This document shows, in pieces, positions 34,701 to 43,862 of a stretch of 64,000 nt of DNA; the first letter of the stretch is position 1; each line of letters begins with the position of its first letter. Under the pieces are notes generated by a model, which was given only the letters and a program-made list of their open reading frames with translations, did no database searches and was not told the DNA's origin. The DNA lies in assembly GCF_017592555.1 (NCBI RefSeq), contig NZ_JAGFNS010000013.1, positions 186,001 through 250,000 of the forward strand, read 5' to 3'. The DNA comes from Actinoplanes flavus (lineage in GTDB: Bacteria > Actinomycetota > Actinomycetes > Mycobacteriales > Micromonosporaceae). A program made the position numbers and the translations under genes.

Positions 34701-36571
34701 ATCGGCTCGCGGGCGTTGCCCCACACCGTCTCGTCGTTGACCGACTTGGAGGCGCCCTTCGGCGTCACCGAACCGGGCTTGAAGATGATCGCGCTGGTGA
34801 TGTAGTCCTGCTGGGCCGCGGCCGGCAGCTCGGCCGGCGACCGGACGTAGTCCCAGGTGCCCGCGCCGTCGGCCTCGTTCAGGGCGGCGACCAGCGTCTT
34901 CAGCGCCAGCTGGGTCTCGGTCGCCTCGAAGCGGACCGAGTTCTCGATCTCCATGAGGGCGACCACGTCGGCGTCCAGGGCGGTGATCGCCTTGACGATC
35001 TTCGCCTCCTGCTTGGCGAACGCCGCCTCGTCGGTCGCGCCACGCGCCTCGCCACCGAAGTGGACGAAGTAGTTCAGCACGTTGAAGCTGGCGACCCGGA
35101 TGTCACCGCCGACGTTCGCCGGGGCGGCGGTCCGCGGGTTGGTGGCCTTGAACGTGGTCCGGGCGGTGGCCGGGGTGCTCGCGTCGACCGGGGTGGCGGG
35201 CTGGAAACGCCACTCGCTGAAGCCGTAGCTCAGCACGCTCGCGCCGAACTTCTCCACGGTGTCGCCGACCCGCAGCGGCTCGGTGGCCGAGAAGTACGGC
35301 GGGGCCAGGCCGGCCGTGGACAGGTTGGTGGTGCGGCCGTCGTCGAGCAGCACACGGCCGGCCTTGTTGGCGGCCTTCTGCCGGGCCGCGGCGTCGCTGC
35401 CGGGCCGGGCCACGTCGGTCGGGATCCGGGCCGGGGCGTCACCGGCGGCGAGGACGATCTCGCCGTACCGGTTGGTGTTGTAGACGTCCGAGACCGTGTA
35501 GGCGCCGACCGGGGCGACCAGCATGCCCTCGGCGGACTCGCGGGCCGCGTCGTCCAGCGGCAGGGCCAGCGGGACCGGGGTGGGCAGGGTCGCGCCGGTG
35601 GCGCAGAGCTGCACGTCGGTCTTCGCGGCGATGCTGATCTGGGTGAGCCCGTTGTACTCGCTCACCGCGCCGGTGACCCGGACCCGGTCGCCGACGGCCA
35701 CCGACGGGTGGTTCGCGGCGTTCGAGGTCAGGTAGACGAAGATGCCGTCGGACGCGGTGCCCGCGGCGACCGGACGGTCCCCGCCGCTGCCGGCCGTCTG
35801 CACGTAGACACCGTTGTAGCCGCCGGTCCGGTGGTCGGCCGTGACGACGCCCTCGACGGTGACGGTCGAGCCGGCCAGGCCGGTGGCGGCGCCGGTGCCC
35901 TGCACCTCGGCGATCGTGTGGGTGACCGGGACGGCACAGCCGGTCCCGGGCTCCTCCGGCTCTTCCGGCTCCTCGGGGGCGGCCGTGTTGCGGGTGCCGA
36001 AGGTGCCGGCGGCCGGCGCCTTCCAGACGCCGTCGACCTTCTGCAGCGACTGCCCGGCGGGATCGGTGCCCGGTTCGGACACTCCGATGTCGATGCTCGT
36101 CTGACCGGCGGCCGGGCCGTTGGTCGCGGTGAGAACGCCCTCGTAGCTGAGGAACTCGGCGACCGTGCCGTCCGGCTCGACCAGCGCGAGACCGTCGGGC
36201 GCGCCGTTCTGCAGGCCGTTGACGGCGTAGGTCTGCACGACCACGCCGGACGCCGGGACGACACCGCTGAGGGTGACGGTCGGGTTGTAGGTGGTGCCGT
36301 CGTTGCCGTTGTAGAGGTAGAGCTTCCAGCCACTCAGGTCGAATCCGACCGGGGCCTCGATCTCGACGGCTTCACCGCTGTCGGTGCTCGCGTTGTCGTA
36401 GTGGATCTCACTGATGAACGGCGTGTCCGTCGCGGCGGAGACCGGGCCGGTAAGGCTGAGACCGAGCGTGGTCGCCAGGACGGCGGCACCCAGCGCACGG
36501 AACCCCGCAGGGGTCTTCGGCGCTGGGAGAGACCATCCGGCGTCACCCACGCTGCGTATGTAGGAACGCAT
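31721..36571 (-). CDS. Secreted ExeM/NucH-type nuclease fused to 5'-nucleotidase and PKD repeats
   Basis: 1616 residues, secreted. A signal peptide is followed by a lamin-tail-like domain (FISEIHYDNASTDSGE). An OB-like segment and an endonuclease/exonuclease/phosphatase domain at ~490-785 come next (VASFNVLNYF, LMEIENS, LLGDFNSYGQEDP, SSDHDPVVVGV). Then follows a 5'-nucleotidase/calcineurin-like domain at ~795-1330 (LLSINDFHGRL, NGDNIGAS, GNHEFDKG, SGHTHQ). Two PKD-like units (WGDGS, VDWGDGT) follow at ~1350-1480 with a C-terminal tail. The enzyme could degrade extracellular DNA and then remove phosphate from the nucleotides, feeding phosphate or nucleoside uptake. ATG 36571 has GGAGGG upstream and a terminator follows the stop. 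Confidence 0.9.
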   Translation of the reverse strand: MRSYIRSVGDAGWSLPAPKTPAGFRALGAAVLATTLGLSLTGPVSAATDTPFISEIHYDNASTDSGEAVEIEAPVGFDLSGWKLYLYNGNDGTTYNPTVTLSGVVPASGVVVQTYAVNGLQNGAPDGLALVEPDGTVAEFLSYEGVLTATNGPAAGQTSIDIGVSEPGTDPAGQSLQKVDGVWKAPAAGTFGTRNTAAPEEPEEPEEPGTGCAVPVTHTIAEVQGTGAATGLAGSTVTVEGVVTADHRTGGYNGVYVQTAGSGGDRPVAAGTASDGIFVYLTSNAANHPSVAVGDRVRVTGAVSEYNGLTQISIAAKTDVQLCATGATLPTPVPLALPLDDAARESAEGMLVAPVGAYTVSDVYNTNRYGEIVLAAGDAPARIPTDVARPGSDAAARQKAANKAGRVLLDDGRTTNLSTAGLAPPYFSATEPLRVGDTVEKFGASVLSYGFSEWRFQPATPVDASTPATARTTFKATNPRTAAPANVGGDIRVASFNVLNYFVHFGGEARGATDEAAFAKQEAKIVKAITALDADVVALMEIENSVRFEATETQLALKTLVAALNEADGAGTWDYVRSPAELPAAAQQDYITSAIIFKPGSVTPKGASKSVNDETVWGNAREPIAQTFTAGAIDFTVVANHFKSKSASVTPTGDNVDTGDGQGAYNGDRKRQAQALATFVEGLGTDKVILLGDFNSYGQEDPLQVLYDKGFTDAHPADKFSYVFGGESGSLDHALVTDALKSRVTGVDIWNINSVESFAFEYDGYAPFYAENPYRSSDHDPVVVGVETGVTGPVDLQLLSINDFHGRLESPSTVNGQAVGGAAQLVGLVDQLRAANPNTAWISNGDNIGASTFISAIDNDNPTIDVLNAGGLAVSAVGNHEFDKGLGDLVGRVQDRADFPLLGANVYKDGKRVLPAYDVQNLGGVKVGYIGVVTEQTASLVSPAGIAGVEFRDPVAEANALAAELSDGDEANGEADVLVLLAHEGAPTEHIGSAEALAADPVFGPFTRVSAEIDAIFSGHTHQAYAFQIPVPGVPGKTRPVVQAEDYGEKLGKVVLTYDPATGEVTASTSELVTVAGYPSNTAIAGLVAAAKTNATELGKKPLGKISGDIKRAYTAAGAEDRGAESVLGNLIADVQLDQTRDAGRGGAQIAFMNPGGLRADLLYGADGTITYSQAFAVQPFANDVVTQTLTGAQIKQVLEEQWQPAGASRPVLHLGSSKGLTYSYDVDQPRGSKIIASTLRLNGVALDPNGSYRVTSNSFLASGGDNFTTLGKGADKVTTGDNDLTMLVNYFAAHTPITADTTPRSTAGVLDATAPTGTYALNTAALWPGQTVTLTETALDDDVSDNATITRVVNWGDGSAAETLAAGTTTATHRYAAAGSHQVTVTLTDEAGNSGPATFTGGSTVTVAAQAGGYTLNPKAIWASQSATLALSGVTGATEISVDWGDGTTTRSPANNATVSHAYAKAGLFTVTATPANPAGNGTTVTVGRILVVQDFLAPEIRLNEPRNEERISSWQTLTGSAYDLGTGVATANAKLVQERSGKWYYYAAGTWTRASSERDAQAKAAVVSAVPDAKGGWSIALTGVDRGKLVISYWAEDRVGNDSKVRVHTARITR

Positions 36572-36777
36572 CGAGGTTGACCCTCCGAAGGAAGTTGATC
36601 GCCCGCAGCGTAGGTACCGCTGGTGACGAAAGATTCTCAGGAAGGTAACGGTAGGGCATGACAACGTGGACCTGGACAAGGATTTGCGAGGCGTTCATTG
36701 TTCGCTTTTGTACGGTCATCGAAACGTAGATCCACTGTCACGCGTCGGCAAAGCCGGCATGCGAATCGGGACTTTCC

Positions 36778-36793
36778 GTCATCGTTCGATGAC
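36778..36793. promoter_or_regulatory. Candidate operator upstream of katG
   Basis: GTCATCG (36778-36784) and CGATGAC (36787-36793) form a perfect inverted repeat with a 2-base spacer. The same heptamer GTCATCG occurs again at 36715-36721. Position 53 bp ahead of the putative -35 element suggests a transcription-factor site. The regulator is unknown. Confidence 0.5.
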
Positions 36794-36845
36794 TGAGCGT
36801 GACCTGAGAACTTCACCGCGAGAGATGGAACGCGGCGTCCTTTTC

Positions 36846-36875
36846 TTGACTCGTTCCAGAAAAGCAGGGCAGACT
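36846..36875 (+). promoter_or_regulatory. Candidate katG promoter
   Basis: TTGACT at 36846-36851 matches the -35 consensus in five of six positions. CAGACT at 36870-36875 is a weak -10 at 18-base spacing. The start codon is 35 bases downstream. Confidence 0.4.
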
Positions 36876-36910
36876 CGTCGCGACTCACCGCTCGCTACCC
36901 GGAGGATTTC

Positions 36911-39133
<2,223 letters not shown>

Positions 39134-39153
39134 GGCCGGTAGCAGTCCCTCCG

Positions 39154-39184
39154 GGGCCCGGGTCGGCCGCGCCGACCCGGGCCC
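39154..39184 (+). terminator. GC-rich hairpin after katG
   Basis: 14-bp perfect stem (GGGCCCGGGTCGGC and its complement) with a CGC loop, 20 bases after the katG stop. No U-tract follows. It separates katG from the tRNA gene. Confidence 0.7.
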
Positions 39185-39209
39185 TGTCTGCTGGTACCCT
39201 CAGGGCGTC

Positions 39210-39282
39210 GGGCTCGTAGCTCAGTGGATAGAGCAACCGCCTCCTAAGCGGTAGGTCGCGCGTTCAAATCGCGCCGGGCCCA
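39210..39282 (+). tRNA. tRNA-Arg (anticodon CCT)
   Basis: A 73-base cloverleaf: acceptor GGGCTCG pairs with CGGGCCC plus discriminator A. The D arm has AGCTCAGTGG, the anticodon stem accgc/gcggt encloses a CTCCTAA loop with anticodon CCT at 39243-39245, and the T arm is GCGCG-TTCAAAT-CGCGC. CCA is not encoded. It reads AGG codons, which are rare in such genomes. Confidence 0.96.
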
Positions 39283-39285
39283 CTT

Positions 39286-39849
39286 TCAGAACCTCAGCCG
39301 CTGCCCCACCCGCAGCTGGTGCGGGCTGTCCAGAGTCCCCGCGTTGGCCCGGTAGAGTGCCGGCCAGCCGCCCGGTACGTCGTTCCGGGCCGCGATTCCG
39401 GCGAGCGTGTCGCCGCGGCGTACCACGTAGCCCCCACCGGCGCCGGTGGATGAGGAACGCACAGCGAAGGATCGGACGACCCGGTTCTTGCGGGACGCGG
39501 CCGGCCGATAGCCGTGCCGGGGTCCGCAGTGCGGCCACGCCCGGATCCCCTGGCCGCGGAGCACCCGCTCGGCGACGCGGATCTGCTCGGATTTGCTGGC
39601 CCGGTTCGCGGTGTTCGCGTACCGGCCGCCGCCGTAGGCGCGCCAGGTGCTGCGGCTGAACTGCAGACCGCCGTAGTACCCGTTGCCGGTGTTGATGCGC
39701 CAGTTGCCGCCGGACTCGCAATCCGCGATGGCCTCCCAGTTGATCGAGGCCTGTGCGGGGGCGGCCGGCCCGGCGAGGACCACGCCGCCGGCCAGGCTCG
39801 CGGCGACGAGACCGACCGCACGCTGGAACTGTTTGCTGGTCTGAACCAT
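39286..39849 (-). CDS. Secreted Rpf-like transglycosylase with LysM domain
   Basis: 187 residues. A signal peptide ends near APAQA. The transglycosylase / resuscitation-promoting-factor domain follows: INWEAIADCESGGNW, with the catalytic Glu in CESGG, then GYYGGLQFSRSTWRAYGG. A C-terminal LysM starts at GGYVVRRGDTLAGIA. The protein would bind and cleave peptidoglycan outside the cell, aiding growth or spore germination. ATG 39849 has GGAGG eight bases upstream. The 5' leader carries a ydaO-type c-di-AMP riboswitch. The stop lies four bases from the convergent tRNA gene. Confidence 0.9.
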   Translation of the reverse strand: MVQTSKQFQRAVGLVAASLAGGVVLAGPAAPAQASINWEAIADCESGGNWRINTGNGYYGGLQFSRSTWRAYGGGRYANTANRASKSEQIRVAERVLRGQGIRAWPHCGPRHGYRPAASRKNRVVRSFAVRSSSTGAGGGYVVRRGDTLAGIAARNDVPGGWPALYRANAGTLDSPHQLRVGQRLRF

Positions 39850-39859
39850 GAGCTTGTCC

Positions 39860-40021
39860 TCCACGCCTACGAGGTCAGCTGTCGGGTTCGGGCAGAGGTG
39901 CCCGGCCGCCGGTGCGGCGGCTTCACCCCGAGGCGCGTCAGCGCCGAGGAACTCTTGGGTCCCCCGCTCCTTGCCGTTCGAGTTCGTCTGGACCGTGGCC
40001 GGCGGCAGGACTCGGCGTTCC
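39860..40021 (-). ncRNA. Cyclic di-AMP (ydaO/yuaA-type) riboswitch
   Basis: On the minus strand the leader of the Rpf-like gene carries the conserved blocks of this riboswitch in order: GGGGGACCCAAG (about 39966-39955), CGGGGTGAAG (about 39930-39921) and CCCGACAGCTGAC with CTCGTAGGCGT (about 39890-39863). ACGCC at 40018-40014 can pair with GGCGT at 39867-39863 to form the closing stem. In actinobacteria this class commonly precedes cell-wall hydrolase genes and usually turns them off when c-di-AMP is high. Identification is from remembered consensus, not a covariance search. Confidence 0.85.
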
Positions 40022-40216
40022 GGCCACGGTGCCCGCATGACGGGCCGCGTATCCGCCCCCGGCGGGCATGGCCGGGCGGCGGCGATGGTGCTGTAGGTCA
40101 CAAATTAGCAACTTTGATCTTCTTTGTATGCATAACGTGATGATCTCGGCGCGCCACCCGCACCGGCGACATGAGCGACTCGCGTGTTCTGCACTGAGGG
40201 TGCACAATCAGCGGCC

Positions 40217-41443
40217 ATGAGCGATCCACAACGCGAACTGGACGTCATCGTCTACGGCGCAACCGGCTTCGTCGGCGTGCTGACCGCACGTCACCTGGCC
40301 GAACACGCCCCGGCCGGCACCCGGATCGCGCTGGCCGGACGCTCCCGCCAGAAGCTGGAGCAGGTCGCGGGTGAACTCGGCGTCGACTGGCCGATCGTGG
40401 TCGCCGACGCCGACGACGAACCGGCGCTGACCACGATGGCCGAGCGCGCCCGCGTGGTGCTGACGACCGTCGGCCCGTACGCGAAATACGGCCGGCCACT
40501 CGCCCGCGCGTGCGCCGTCACCGGCACCGACTACGTGGACCTCACCGGTGAGGTGCTGTTCGCCCGGGACAGCATCGACGAGAACCATGCGACCGCCCAG
40601 CGCACCGGCGCACGGATCGTGCACTCCTGCGGCTTCGACTCGATCCCCTCCGACATCGGGGTGCACGTCCTGCACGCGGCGGCACGCGCCGACGATGCCG
40701 GGGAACTGACCGACACCACGCTCGTCGTGACCCGGATGCGCGGCGGATTCAGCGGCGGCACCATCGACTCGATGCGGCACCAGGTCGACGTCATGAAGAA
40801 GGACCGCCGACTGCGCCGGGTGGGTGCCAGCCCGTACTCGCTGAGCCCGGACCGGGAGGCCGAACCCGATCTCGGCCGCCAGCCGGACATGGTGACGCTG
40901 CGCGGCACCGACGTGGACGCCAGCGTGCGCGGTCACCTCGCGCCGTTCGTGATGGCGTCCTACAACACCCGGGTGGTCCGGCGCAGCAACGCGCTGCGCG
41001 GCTGGGCGTACGGCTCCCGCTTCCGCTACCGCGAGGCGATGCGGGTGAGCGGCCCGGCCACCGCGCTGGCCGTCAAGGGCGCGCTGAACGGCCTGGTGAT
41101 CGGCTTCGCGCTGCCGCCGGCCCGGTTCCTGCTGGACCGGATCCTGCCGGCGCCGGGCACCGGGCCGGACGAGACCGCCCGGCGCAACGGCCACTTCACC
41201 ATGGACATCTTCACCACGACGTCGTCGGGGGCGCGCTATCGCGCCCGGGTCAAGGCCAAGGGCGATCCGGGGTACGCGGCGACCGCCGTGATGCTCGGTG
41301 AATCCGCTCTGGCGCTGGCCCTCGACCGGGACCGCCTGCCGGAGTCACCCGGCGGCGTGCTCACCCCCGCGACCGGGATCGGTGACGCGCTCGTCGACCG
41401 TCTCCGCGCGGCCGGTCTGGAGATCACCGTCGAGCGGCTGTAG
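40217..41443 (+). CDS. Saccharopine dehydrogenase-like NAD(P)-binding reductase
   Basis: 408 residues. The N-terminal Rossmann domain has VYGATGFVG at residue ~10, and LAGRSRQKLE after the second strand suggests NADPH. CGFDSIPSDIG near 145 is typical of the family that includes mycobacterial trans-acting enoyl reductases and saccharopine-dehydrogenase-like proteins. Substrate unknown; lipid or polyketide reduction is possible. ATG 40217 is used. The last 99 bases overlap the convergent methyltransferase gene, which is long for a true overlap; both reading frames look coding there. Confidence 0.85.
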   Translation: MSDPQRELDVIVYGATGFVGVLTARHLAEHAPAGTRIALAGRSRQKLEQVAGELGVDWPIVVADADDEPALTTMAERARVVLTTVGPYAKYGRPLARACAVTGTDYVDLTGEVLFARDSIDENHATAQRTGARIVHSCGFDSIPSDIGVHVLHAAARADDAGELTDTTLVVTRMRGGFSGGTIDSMRHQVDVMKKDRRLRRVGASPYSLSPDREAEPDLGRQPDMVTLRGTDVDASVRGHLAPFVMASYNTRVVRRSNALRGWAYGSRFRYREAMRVSGPATALAVKGALNGLVIGFALPPARFLLDRILPAPGTGPDETARRNGHFTMDIFTTTSSGARYRARVKAKGDPGYAATAVMLGESALALALDRDRLPESPGGVLTPATGIGDALVDRLRAAGLEITVERL

Positions 41444-42022
41444 GGCGATCACCTCGAAGACGTGCCAGTGCTTCGGCCCGCTGAACGCCGTGCCCGGCTC
41501 GTCCCGCTCGTGCCAGTGCTCGATCACCAGACCGTCGAAGAGGCCCCGCGCCTCGGCCTCGGTGAGGAACGTCATGTCCGGGTCGCCGGCCCACGAGTCG
41601 TGGTCGCCGAACAGGTCGACGGCGATCCGGCCGCCCGGGCGCAACGAGGCGCGGAGCACCGTCCACAACGGATCGAACGAGCTACGGGTCTGGAACGGCA
41701 GCGAGTACCCGGCGTAGATCAGGTCGGTGGGCGGTAGCTCCGACAGGTCCTGGAAACGCGTCGTCCGTACCGTCACCATCGCCTGCCGGTCCCCGGCGGC
41801 GCGGGACAGGCGCGCAGGGGTGCCCGGCTCGCCGTCGACCGCGACCACCCGCCAGCCGGCGGCGAGCAACGCCGCGGTCTCCAGCCCGGCGCCGCAGCCG
41901 AGGTCGGCGGCGGTCCGGCCGGCGCCCGGCCCGGCCAGGGACATGACCCGGGCGCACTGCTCACGGATCGGCCGGTCTCCCTGGTGGGCGTTGTAGCGGG
42001 CCCAGTGGTCGTCGTCGCGCAT
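41345..42022 (-). CDS. Class I SAM-dependent methyltransferase
   Basis: 225 residues. The SAM-binding loop is ADLGCGAGLETAAL near 38-50, followed by VVAVDGEPG and DLIYAGYSLPF, PGGRIAVDLFGD. It has the size of small-molecule methyltransferases (tellurite-resistance TehB-like group). GAGGAGG lies upstream of ATG 42022. The final ~33 residues are encoded opposite the end of the reductase gene and are low complexity, so the true stop could be earlier by mutation drift. Substrate unknown. Confidence 0.87.
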   Translation of the reverse strand: MRDDDHWARYNAHQGDRPIREQCARVMSLAGPGAGRTAADLGCGAGLETAALLAAGWRVVAVDGEPGTPARLSRAAGDRQAMVTVRTTRFQDLSELPPTDLIYAGYSLPFQTRSSFDPLWTVLRASLRPGGRIAVDLFGDHDSWAGDPDMTFLTEAEARGLFDGLVIEHWHERDEPGTAFSGPKHWHVFEVIALQPLDGDLQTGRAETVDERVTDPGRGGEHAAG

Positions 42023-42142
42023 GCACCCATCCTCCTCACGAGCGGTATCGGTGATCCGACCGGTGGACGGTAAGGAACTATTCGCGGTCTTCATGTCGAT
42101 CGCTACTAGCACCAAGGTGTTCTTACCGGGCACGATTCAGAG

Positions 42143-42748
42143 GTGACCGTCAGCCCGCTGCCCTACCCGCTCAGGCTGGCGGGCAGCGGTGTCGTGCTGC
42201 GCGAATGGCGCTCCGAGGACCTCGACGACCTGGTCGCTCTGCTGGACGAACCGGACATCGCCCGCTGGACGCTGATGCCGTCACCGTTCGATGTGGAGGC
42301 CGGTCTCGCCTACCTGCGGCGGGCTCGCCAGGGCCGGGTCGGCGGCAGCCGGATCCAGCTCGCGATCACCACCGACGGTGGGCCGCCGCTCGGTGAGGTG
42401 CTGCTGTTCAACGTGCGGTCCGAGCAGCACGAGGCGGAGCTGGGCTATCTGGTCGGGCGGCCGTACCGGCGGCGGGGCCTGGCGTCGGCCGCGCTCTCGC
42501 TGCTCACCGGGTACGCGTTCGACGCGCTGGGGCTGCGGCGGCTGCTGTTGCGGATCGACCGCGGCAACACGGCGAGCACGTCGGTGGCGCGCCGCTGCGG
42601 GTACCGCCCGGCCGCCGAGGCGCCGATCCAGCAGGCCGGCCCGTACGGGCCGACGGTGCTGGACACCTGGGAGTACGTGGAGGGCCGTCCCGGAAACCGG
42701 CATGACCGCCGGAGAAACGTCGCCTCCCGGCGGTACGGTCGGCGGTGA
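42143..42748 (+). CDS. GNAT family N-acetyltransferase
   Basis: 201 residues of the RimJ/RimL type. VVLREWRSEDLDDLVAL marks the first strand and helix, AELGYLVGRPYRRRGLASAAL the acetyl-CoA-binding loop (RRRGLA), and LLLRIDRGNTASTSVARRCGY the C-terminal fold. It acetylates an amino group; substrate unknown. The start is GTG 42143. Next gene starts 15 bases after the stop. Confidence 0.88.
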   Translation: MTVSPLPYPLRLAGSGVVLREWRSEDLDDLVALLDEPDIARWTLMPSPFDVEAGLAYLRRARQGRVGGSRIQLAITTDGGPPLGEVLLFNVRSEQHEAELGYLVGRPYRRRGLASAALSLLTGYAFDALGLRRLLLRIDRGNTASTSVARRCGYRPAAEAPIQQAGPYGPTVLDTWEYVEGRPGNRHDRRRNVASRRYGRR

Positions 42749-42763
42749 CCGAGAGGAGCGCGG

Positions 42764-43858
42764 ATGATCGACGTCGATCGCGCGCGGGTGATGGCCTACC
42801 GGCTGGCCGCGCAAGGGTTGACCGAGCGGTCCGGCGCCCGCCCCGCCGACCTGCCCGTTCTCGACCTCGGCGTGCAGGACTACACGCCGGACTCGGCCCG
42901 GGTGGCGTTCGCCGCACGGACCGGCGGCGAACTCGACGACGACCGTCTGATCAGCGTCTGGAGCGCCCGGGGCGCTCCGCACCGGCATCGCCGAGCCGAC
43001 CTGACGGCGCTCACCGGGCAGCTGTGGCCGGCCGGTGACGACGACGCGGCCGCACGCATCAGGAGCGGCCAGATCCCGGCGGGACCGCGGCTCGGGATGC
43101 GGGCGTTCACCGCGACGGCGGAGGCGTTCCGCGAGGTGCTGACCGCGCCGATGCCCCGGGGTGAGGCGAGCACCGAGGTGAGCCGCCGGGTGCCGGCCGA
43201 GCTGACCTACGACTGCAAGCCGTGCGGGGCGCGGCACATCGCGTCGAACGTCTGGCAGCACGCCGGGCTGGCCGGTGGGGTCGAGGTGCTGTCCAGGGGC
43301 AGGGACGCGATGCTCGGCCCGATTCCGGACGGCCCGCCGATGCCGTCCCGCAACGAGGGTTTCGGCCGCCTGGTCGAGACGTACCTGCGGTTCCTGGGAC
43401 CGGCGACACCGGCCGAGGTGGCGAAATACCTGGGCACCACCACGGCGGTGGTGAAGCGGGAGTGGCCGGCCGGCCTGCGCGAGGTCCGGGTGAACGGGAA
43501 GCGGGCGTGGTTGCCGGAGGCGTCGGCCGGGCTTCTCGAGTCGGCGCCGCCGCCGCGCGGGGCGCGCTGGCTGCCCGCCATGGACCCGCTGCTCCAGGCC
43601 CGCGACCGGGACCTGCTGGTGCCCGGCCGCGAGCGGCAGAAGGAGGTGTGGCGGATCCTCGGCAATCCGGGCGCCCTGCTGGTGGACGGGGAGATCGCCG
43701 GAGTGTGGCGGGCCCGGATGTCCGGGCGCAGGCGAGTCGACCTGACGGTCACCGCGTTCGCGCCGCTGTCGGCGGACCGGCGGCGGGTCGTCGAGGACGA
43801 GGCGGCCCAGGTGGCTCGTGGCCGTGGGGTTCCCGGCGCCGCGGTCACGTTCGAGTGA
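42764..43858 (+). CDS. Winged-helix DNA-binding protein, AlkZ/HTH_42-like
   Basis: 364 residues. Three winged-helix-like regions fit the HTH_42 family that includes DNA glycosylases of the AlkZ/YcaQ type. VQDYTPDSARVAFAAR near 37-50 sits where the catalytic Gln-x-Asp/Gln motif lies in AlkZ relatives, though the spacing differs, so glycosylase activity is uncertain. The C-terminal RARMSGRRRVDLTVTAF segment is typical of the family. GAGAGGAG precedes ATG 42764. Probably an operon with the acetyltransferase. Confidence 0.75.
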   Translation: MIDVDRARVMAYRLAAQGLTERSGARPADLPVLDLGVQDYTPDSARVAFAARTGGELDDDRLISVWSARGAPHRHRRADLTALTGQLWPAGDDDAAARIRSGQIPAGPRLGMRAFTATAEAFREVLTAPMPRGEASTEVSRRVPAELTYDCKPCGARHIASNVWQHAGLAGGVEVLSRGRDAMLGPIPDGPPMPSRNEGFGRLVETYLRFLGPATPAEVAKYLGTTTAVVKREWPAGLREVRVNGKRAWLPEASAGLLESAPPPRGARWLPAMDPLLQARDRDLLVPGRERQKEVWRILGNPGALLVDGEIAGVWRARMSGRRRVDLTVTAFAPLSADRRRVVEDEAAQVARGRGVPGAAVTFE

Positions 43859-43862
43859 GCCG

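Larger units (their letters stand above)
36572..36910. other. 339-base divergent intergenic region upstream of katG
   Basis: It separates the nuclease fusion (minus) and katG (plus). It holds the candidate katG promoter and palindromic operator listed separately, and an AT-richer stretch near 36695-36730. No FurA gene or other regulator is encoded next to katG. Confidence 0.6.

Noticed and set aside
31673..36580. A 1635-codon open frame on the plus strand
   Set aside because: It is the antisense shadow of the nuclease/nucleotidase fusion, whose motifs are on the minus strand. Translated content is repetitive Val/Asp/Arg/Gly without any fold.
39138..39209. A second tRNA next to tRNA-Arg
   Set aside because: The stretch is only the katG downstream hairpin and a spacer.
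39850..40101. N-terminal extension of the Rpf-like protein
   Set aside because: That region is the riboswitch; the signal peptide begins at 39849 after a GGAGG site.
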